A DNA stretch of 10,979 nt from JBLIKP01 sp047635375 (GTDB lineage Bacteria > Bacteroidota > Bacteroidia > Sphingobacteriales > Sphingobacteriaceae): assembly GCA_047635375.1 (NCBI GenBank), contig JBLIKP010000080.1, positions 1-10,979 on the forward strand. The letters run 5' to 3'. Below the pieces are notes generated by a model, which searched no databases, was not told the DNA's origin, and was given only the letters and a program-made list of their open reading frames with translations. How positions within the stretch are numbered: position 1 is the stretch's first letter; every line of letters starts with the position of its first letter. The position numbers were made by a program, and so were the translations under genes. This document shows, piece after piece, positions 6,507 to 10,979 of the stretch.

Positions 6507-8495
6507 CTATTTGTTTATAATTATTGTTGCAATCATTTGATTGATTTCGGAATTCAAAATTAATTTATAAACTCCTGATTTCCATCTTTTTGTATTTATC
6601 TTGTAAAGTAAGAATCCACCATCTGATCGGACTTTCCTAGAATAGGTTAACTTTCCAGTTACTGTATAGGCTTTAATTTCAATTTCTGAATTATTGCTAA
6701 TATTGTTAACTGAAATATAAACTTCATTAACCGCTGGATTTGGATAAATACTAAAGTATTTATGGTTTTCAATTATTCCAGAAATACATTTACTAAACTT
6801 TAAGTTTATCACGCTAAGCGTATCGCAGCCGTTAGTATTTTTGCGGGTTTCTTGAAATTGCCCGTTTTCTTTTCTATAAACCCCATTAATTTTAATACTA
6901 TCACCAATGCATAAGGATAAATTTATAGTATTGCTTGGGGGTGGATTACAATATAATTGTTCTTTTCTTACTCCAGTTAGTAAAACCAATTGACCGCCTT
7001 CAATTAGGGAATCAGTGTCAATATTACCTCCATTAACCCCATGTGCTTGAATGGTCGCTAGCATAAAAATGGAGTCTGGTGGTAGATTTAATAGTTTAGT
7101 GATATCAATAATTCCAGAGCTTTCCCATGCCCCAGTAACCCGTTTTTTTCGGTCATTTTGGCCTGGGGGCAATTTCACATCTCTATTTATTTCGGCAATT
7201 CTATTTAATTTATCGGTCAGAGGATGATGTTCCCAAATTGACGTTTCTCGTTCGCTTTTACCACCAAACCGATTTGTTTTAACGCTTTTATCTTCTTGAA
7301 TAACCACATAGCCATTTGACAGCCATTCGTTGTTATCTGGGCTTCTTAGACCAAAATCTGACCCAGAAAATTGTCCGTTTCCTGCATCGTCGCCATCATA
7401 AACAATTTTAATTGTTGCCTTGGGTGCAGATAGGGTATTTAAGTTAAAATTAATGACACATAATATTCCATAATCATCGTCGGGAAATTGATCTCCTTTT
7501 CCCGTAGAGGAAAATACAATTTGCTGTCCATTAAACGGATTAGTCGAAGCATCTTCTGGTCTAGAAAATCTAAAAGCGCTAACAACTGAGGCTAAATCGT
7601 CTTGTTTGCTTTGCAAGGCATAGCCCGAAGAATCATAGCCATTAACACCCTTTTGTGTTGCATCATAATAAGGGATAGAAATGAATTTTCCAGATTTAGA
7701 GACTCCAGTACCTTTAAAATCGGCAGGGGTTAGGGAATTATCATCTGCTACCCACACAAAAAGCTTCCCAAATTTCAATCCGTTTTTATCCAAAAAATCC
7801 CCGTTGGGATTCTTAAGTCCAACATATAACAAGAGGGGAGACCCAGGGCGATCGTCTCCAATAACCAGTGCCACATGTTCATTTTCTCCTGTATTTATAA
7901 AGGTGATATTTTCAAACCCTGCTTTACCCAGTGCTGGTAATTCATAAAGTATACCCGAGTTCACATCAAGAGCAAATTCTTTTCCTCCATCACGTTCCTC
8001 TCCGGCAAAGTAAAGGGTGTTTTCAAGATTAAATGACCCTTTGCTTACCATTTTTCCCGAGCAAAATCTATGTAGGCCATCATTTTTTAAAGAATTTCCA
8101 AGATCTAATCCTGAGCTAACAGATTTACCCGCTGCATTAATTATTTCCTTAATGGCGTCTCCACCTGAGGTAACCGAAAAATTCTTTTTATCAATATCAA
8201 AAAAGGTTATCCGTGCTCCAGATAACCTAAGTCCGTTTTGCAAACTATACCTATTTCCCATGTCTGAAGATGCTTCATGGTTAATAAACAACCTAAAGGT
8301 GGAGTCGTTTAAATTTATAGCCCCTAAACCATCCATTAATCCCAAAGGCTTAAATCCATTTATGTTGCCGCCTACAGTGAAAACCGACGTAGATTTCCAT
8401 CCGTTAAGGGAATTAATAAAAGACGGAGCGGGGTTTTGCGCGTTGGCCACAGAAGTAACCATACAAGCCAATAGAATTTTGGTAAGTAAATTCAT
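6507..8495 (-). CDS. Secreted PhoX/DUF839-like protein with T9SS C-terminal sorting domain
   Basis: The 662-residue protein begins with a Sec-type signal peptide, MNLLTKILLACMVTSVANA|Q, with no twin arginine. Residues ~35-510 look like the PhoX/DUF839 beta-propeller phosphatase fold: FINHE (70-74), HRFCSG (142-147), YFAGEERDGG (162-171), DDRPG (214-218), FSRPEDAS (310-317), YDGDDAG (366-372), SPDNNEW (385-391) and QED (400-402). PhoX enzymes are calcium/iron phosphatases; Cys145 and Glu166-Glu167 may match their CxGG...CEE metal site, which I infer by eye. A small domain with LCIGDSIKINGVYRKENGQF and NGCDTL (~526-568) is common in Bacteroidota secreted proteins. The end (580-662) is a type A T9SS sorting domain: YPNPAVNEVYI, then GVYKLIL and the terminal TIIINK. 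It is expected on the cell surface or released. Phosphatase activity is likely but not certain. An ATG 18 bp upstream (8513) is possible but spoils the signal peptide. Confidence 0.85.
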   Translation of the reverse strand: MNLLTKILLACMVTSVANAQNPAPSFINSLNGWKSTSVFTVGGNINGFKPLGLMDGLGAINLNDSTFRLFINHEASSDMGNRYSLQNGLRLSGARITFFDIDKKNFSVTSGGDAIKEIINAAGKSVSSGLDLGNSLKNDGLHRFCSGKMVSKGSFNLENTLYFAGEERDGGKEFALDVNSGILYELPALGKAGFENITFINTGENEHVALVIGDDRPGSPLLLYVGLKNPNGDFLDKNGLKFGKLFVWVADDNSLTPADFKGTGVSKSGKFISIPYYDATQKGVNGYDSSGYALQSKQDDLASVVSAFRFSRPEDASTNPFNGQQIVFSSTGKGDQFPDDDYGILCVINFNLNTLSAPKATIKIVYDGDDAGNGQFSGSDFGLRSPDNNEWLSNGYVVIQEDKSVKTNRFGGKSERETSIWEHHPLTDKLNRIAEINRDVKLPPGQNDRKKRVTGAWESSGIIDITKLLNLPPDSIFMLATIQAHGVNGGNIDTDSLIEGGQLVLLTGVRKEQLYCNPPPSNTINLSLCIGDSIKINGVYRKENGQFQETRKNTNGCDTLSVINLKFSKCISGIIENHKYFSIYPNPAVNEVYISVNNISNNSEIEIKAYTVTGKLTYSRKVRSDGGFLLYKINTKRWKSGVYKLILNSEINQMIATIIINK

Positions 8496-8523
8496 TTCTG
8501 GAAATTTAAGCATGAGGTAAGGT

Positions 8524-8553
8524 CAAATTTAGAGACAGATAGATTTAAATCAA
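8524..8553 (-). promoter_or_regulatory. Complete Bacteroidota promoter for the PhoX-like gene
   Basis: On the minus strand TTG (8551-8553) is followed by a 19-bp spacer and TAAATTTG (8524-8531), an exact match to the TTG-N(17-23)-TAnnTTTG consensus. Transcription would begin near 8520, giving a leader of about 25 bases to the ATG at 8495. Confidence 0.7.
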
Positions 8554-8658
8554 AAAAAAAGAAATCAACAAAAAGCACAACCTACTGGCATTTATACAGT
8601 TAAAATGTTGGTAAATATTTGAGCGATTTATAATCCGCAAGTTTTGCTACAATTTTAT

Positions 8659-8666
8659 TAGTTTTG
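8659..8666 (+). promoter_or_regulatory. Bacteroidota -7 promoter box for the cyclophilin gene
   Basis: TAGTTTTG matches TAnnTTTG 20 bases before the cyclophilin ATG. The closest upstream TTG is only 12 bp away, so the -33 element is unclear. It is divergent from the PhoX-like gene promoter, with about 105 bp between them. Confidence 0.45.
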
Positions 8667-8686
8667 GAAATATTAAAAATTAACTA

Positions 8687-9118
8687 ATGAAATCAGCAGA
8701 AATACATACGGAAAAAGGAGTGATGAAGGTGGAATTTTTTCACAATGACGCTCCAAAAACAGTAGAAAACTTTATTTCACTAATCGAAAAAGGCTTTTAT
8801 GATGGATTAACTTTTCACAGAGTTATTCCGGACTTTGTAGTTCAAGGTGGATGTCCAGAGGGGACTGGAGCTGGTGGCCCAGGATATTCAATTGATTGTG
8901 AATTAACTGGAGAAAACCAAATACATGACAAGGGTGTTTTAAGCATGGCTCATGCAGGAAGAAACACTGGAGGATCACAATTCTTCTTATGCCATAATCG
9001 TTCAAACACGAAGCATTTAGATAGAAATCACACATGTTTCGGAAAAGTGGTTGATGGTTTAGACCTAATTGATCAAATCAAAGGTGGAGACAAAATAGTC
9101 AAAATGGTAACTGTTTAA
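8687..9118 (+). CDS. Cyclophilin-type peptidyl-prolyl cis-trans isomerase, cytosolic
   Basis: The 143-residue protein is a compact cyclophilin that speeds cis-trans isomerisation of proline bonds during folding. The catalytic set is present: FHRVIPDFVVQGG (Arg45, Phe50, Gln53), SMAHAG then GGSQFFL (Phe100) and LDRNHTCFGKVV (His115). The position of the cyclosporin-contacting Trp of human CypA is His110, as expected for bacterial cyclophilins that bind the drug poorly. There is no signal peptide or anchor, so it is the cytosolic PpiB type, though short for that group (E. coli PpiB is about 164 residues). The ATG follows an AT-rich leader behind a -7 box. A strong hairpin terminator follows 28 bp after the stop and separates it from the convergent MFS gene. 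Confidence 0.95.
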   Translation: MKSAEIHTEKGVMKVEFFHNDAPKTVENFISLIEKGFYDGLTFHRVIPDFVVQGGCPEGTGAGGPGYSIDCELTGENQIHDKGVLSMAHAGRNTGGSQFFLCHNRSNTKHLDRNHTCFGKVVDGLDLIDQIKGGDKIVKMVTV

Positions 9119-9145
9119 AGCACAACATTCTATAAAATATTAATC

Positions 9146-9177
9146 AATCCTGCTCCTTAAAAGAGCAGGATTTTTTT
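9146..9177 (+). terminator. Rho-independent terminator of the cyclophilin gene
   Basis: AATCCTGCTC (9146-9155) pairs with GAGCAGGATT (9163-9172) around a 7-base loop and is followed by a T-run to 9177. The run ends only 2 bp before the convergent MFS stop codon. In the other direction the tail is poor in T, so termination of the MFS transcript here would be weaker. Confidence 0.9.
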
Positions 9178-9179
9178 GT

Positions 9180-10373
9180 TTAATATTTAATCTTTATCCG
9201 CTTGACGATAAGGATACTAAGTATAGAAAAACCCACGGCCATTAATCCAACAATTTCATAATTCCCATAAGTACCGTCTGCGTTTTCGATCATTATTAAT
9301 CCTGCCACATAGGCTGCAATTCCCGCCGCAAGCTGTTGAACTGCGGCGCGAATACCCATAAAAACACCACGAATTTCCGGAGCGGCTGTAGATATAATTA
9401 TTGCCAAAGCAGGAATCATTCTTCCACCTACAAAAATGAAGAGTAATGTGGTTAAAGTAATTGCGTAATAAATGGGAGCAACACCGAGCCTAGTAATTAA
9501 GAAAATTGGAATTAAAGAAATTAGGGCCCAAATAATGAATATGTTGGTGTTTCCCTTCTTATCTCCCAACTTTCCGATTAAAGGACCAGAAAACACGGTT
9601 AAAAGACCACCAAATAGGTATATATAGGTTAATTGTTCCTCTCTAAAACCAACATTACTTACCATATACGGACTTAAAAAGGGTAGGATGGTAAACTGCC
9701 CAAAAATTAATAAGGCAAGAAAAAGAAAGCTTTTAGTAATATTTTTATCCTTAAATATCAGTTTTATAGCCGCTGGCACACGGATTGGGTTCTTTTCCAG
9801 GAGATGTTCCTTTAAAGAAGGAATTTTAAATATAGCCAGGATAAAAATAAATATGGAAATAATCCCTGTGGTATAAAAAGGCATTTGCCAACCGTAAAAT
9901 GTTCCGAAATAGATTCCGAAAGGCACCCCTAAGGCAGCAGCGCCTGAAAATCCAGCCATTATTTTACCCATTGCAGTTCCACGACGTTCCAATGGAACTA
10001 CATCACCAACAATGGTAAGTAAAAGGGTTCCTGTTGTTCCTCCAAACATTCCGGCAATTATTCGTGCACCAAGTAATAAACCAAAAGTAGGGGCCAAGGC
10101 CATTAAGAATGTACTAATGATAAAGCCACCAAATGCTAGCAGTAGCATTTTTTTTCGACCAATTTTATCAATTACAAATATTGCACCTAAGCTTGCAAAA
10201 AATGCGGCAAAAGGATAGGAAGAGACCAGAAGGCTCCATTCTTGTGGGTTAAGATCAAAAATGCGCTTTAGCTGTGGACCAAGCGGCATAATAATCATGA
10301 AATCAAGTACATGTGTGAAATTTATGGCTGCCAGAAGCCATACTATGGTTGATTCTAATTTTTTCGTAATCAT
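9180..10373 (-). CDS. Major facilitator superfamily transporter, DHA1-like exporter
   Basis: The 397-residue protein has about 12 hydrophobic segments with a basic loop between halves near 185-212 (PSLKEHLLEKNPIRVP...), the usual MFS plan. MFS motif A lies between TM2 and TM3 (GAIFVIDKIGRKK, 63-75), Arg104 is in TM4 (LLGARIIAG) and a motif-C-like glycine/proline run is in TM5 (GFSGAAALGVPFG, 141-153). A weaker motif A copy, GPLIGKLGDKK (263-273), marks the second half. These features fit the proton-coupled DHA1 efflux group (AraJ-like); the substrate cannot be read from sequence. An in-frame TTG at 10382 was rejected because the ATG at 10373 gives a normal start. A near-match -7 box, CACCTTTG (10380-10387), lies only 6 bp before the ATG, suggesting a leaderless or very short-leader mRNA, or a promoter further upstream that I did not find. 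Confidence 0.93.
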   Translation of the reverse strand: MITKKLESTIVWLLAAINFTHVLDFMIIMPLGPQLKRIFDLNPQEWSLLVSSYPFAAFFASLGAIFVIDKIGRKKMLLLAFGGFIISTFLMALAPTFGLLLGARIIAGMFGGTTGTLLLTIVGDVVPLERRGTAMGKIMAGFSGAAALGVPFGIYFGTFYGWQMPFYTTGIISIFIFILAIFKIPSLKEHLLEKNPIRVPAAIKLIFKDKNITKSFLFLALLIFGQFTILPFLSPYMVSNVGFREEQLTYIYLFGGLLTVFSGPLIGKLGDKKGNTNIFIIWALISLIPIFLITRLGVAPIYYAITLTTLLFIFVGGRMIPALAIIISTAAPEIRGVFMGIRAAVQQLAAGIAAYVAGLIMIENADGTYGNYEIVGLMAVGFSILSILIVKRIKIKY

Positions 10374-10555
10374 TCGCGACAAAGGTGCGGTTTTAAGTAC
10401 AATTATTTAATGATGAAGTGTATTCTTTTTCCGAACCCCACGCTTTCTTAACATAATTAAATATTAGTATAAGTTATTGGAACAATCATTGGATTATACG
10501 GAATCCCAACATAGAAAAATTTTTTATTTCCATTTTCTAGTTAAAAAATATCATT

Positions 10556-10957
10556 GTGAATTTTGACCTTTTTAAAGAAGAGTTAGTTGACCAAGTAGAA
10601 GGACTAATAAAGGAAAAAACTGCAGAAACCGTAAATGCAGTTGGTGGCGGATTATTCGTTAGTATTTCAAGCGCAGTAAGCGGATTAACTTCCCCTGGAG
10701 ATGCCAAGTCCGAAGTCATATATAGTAATGGGTTTAATTAAAAAACACAATGTTAGTGAGGACCAAAAAGACAGTATCTCTCAGCAGTTACAGCCAACCA
10801 TTTTAAAGTTGATTACAAAATACTTAGCATCCAGATTAAATTTAAAATATTATCCAGTAGCAAGGATTTTAATATTAGAAAGGGAGGCAGTAATGTGTTT
10901 CCTTTTTTTGTTTTATTCCCAGAATGGGAGACTGTTCAAATTATCTATTTAACATAA
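10556..10957 (+). pseudogene. Frameshifted small helical protein, possibly DUF937-like
   Basis: A GTG at 10556, with an in-frame TAG just before it, opens NFDLFKEELVDQVEGLIKEKTAETV followed by a glycine/serine-rich helix GGGLFVSISSAVSGLTSPGDA, ending at 10741. The next frame then reads KKHNVSEDQKDSISQQLQPTILKLITKYLASRLN. Past about 10850 the first frame looks protein-like again (SSSKDFNIRKGGSNVFPFFV), ending at TAA 10955-10957. Joined, these would make one helical protein of about 130 residues. The layout (DLFK...GG...SPG-A..., then helices) vaguely resembles small Bacteroidota DUF937 proteins, but I am not sure of the family. At least one and probably two frame changes are needed. No TAnnTTTG box was seen upstream, and 10383-10555 shows no other gene. 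Alternatively, 10556-10741 may be a short intact 61-residue protein. Confidence 0.35.
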
Positions 10958-10979
10958 TATTAATTATAGGGCGTTTATA

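Noticed and set aside
8017..8520. 167-codon plus-strand open frame opposite the PhoX-like gene
   Set aside because: It is antisense to the well-supported signal peptide and propeller region and shows no recognisable domain.
10407..10454. 15-codon minus-strand ORF (MLRKRGVRKKNTLHH) upstream of the MFS gene, a possible leader peptide
   Set aside because: It has no ribosome site, no attenuator-like hairpin and no repeated regulatory codon; it is probably chance.

Overview
The window looks like a chromosomal segment of a Bacteroidota bacterium, most probably a member of the Flavobacteriia or a close relative. Four things point there. The DNA is AT-rich. Most intact genes have a TAnnTTTG promoter box (the Bacteroidota -7 element) a short distance before the start codon, instead of E. 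coli-type -35/-10 boxes and strong Shine-Dalgarno sites. One secreted protein ends in a type IX secretion system (T9SS) sorting domain with the YPNPA motif. One gene belongs to a small family (DUF6495) that I know only from Bacteroidota. No tRNA, rRNA, CRISPR array or insertion sequence was seen.

Layout. Positions 1-482 hold the end of msrA (methionine sulfoxide reductase A), closed by a perfect palindromic terminator. Positions 483-1053 hold no intact gene, but the minus strand carries what reads as a collapsed T9SS secreted gene: a signal-peptide start, one FG-GAP/VCBS-like repeat and a sorting-domain-like tail in different frames within about 255 bp. Next is xth (AP endonuclease, 1054-1821), then a single-domain response regulator broken by a TGA stop and a +1 frameshift (1959-2352), then a DEAD-box RNA helicase with an RG-rich linker, a DbpA-type RNA-binding domain and a glycine-rich tail (2380-4239). 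A bidirectional terminator separates it from a convergent YbiT-type ABC-F ATPase (4296-5891, minus). That ATPase diverges from a DUF6495 gene (6016-6504, plus) across a spacer with several palindromes. A PhoX/DUF839-like secreted protein with a T9SS tail (6507-8495, minus) converges on the DUF6495 gene with a 2-bp gap. A second divergent promoter pair drives this gene and a cytosolic cyclophilin (8687-9118, plus). The cyclophilin meets a convergent MFS exporter (9180-10373, minus) at another terminator. The right end (10556-10957, plus) holds a frameshifted small ORF.

The genes are mostly single transcription units, not one operon. Several fit loose themes: stress repair (MsrA, ExoA-type nuclease, cyclophilin), RNA and ribosome handling (DEAD-box helicase, ABC-F) and surface or export functions (PhoX-like protein, MFS pump). 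I see no novel defence or mobile system. The best leads are the ABC-F protein, in which both halves of one ATP site are degenerate, and the three broken or collapsed genes, which indicate either real decay or sequence errors.
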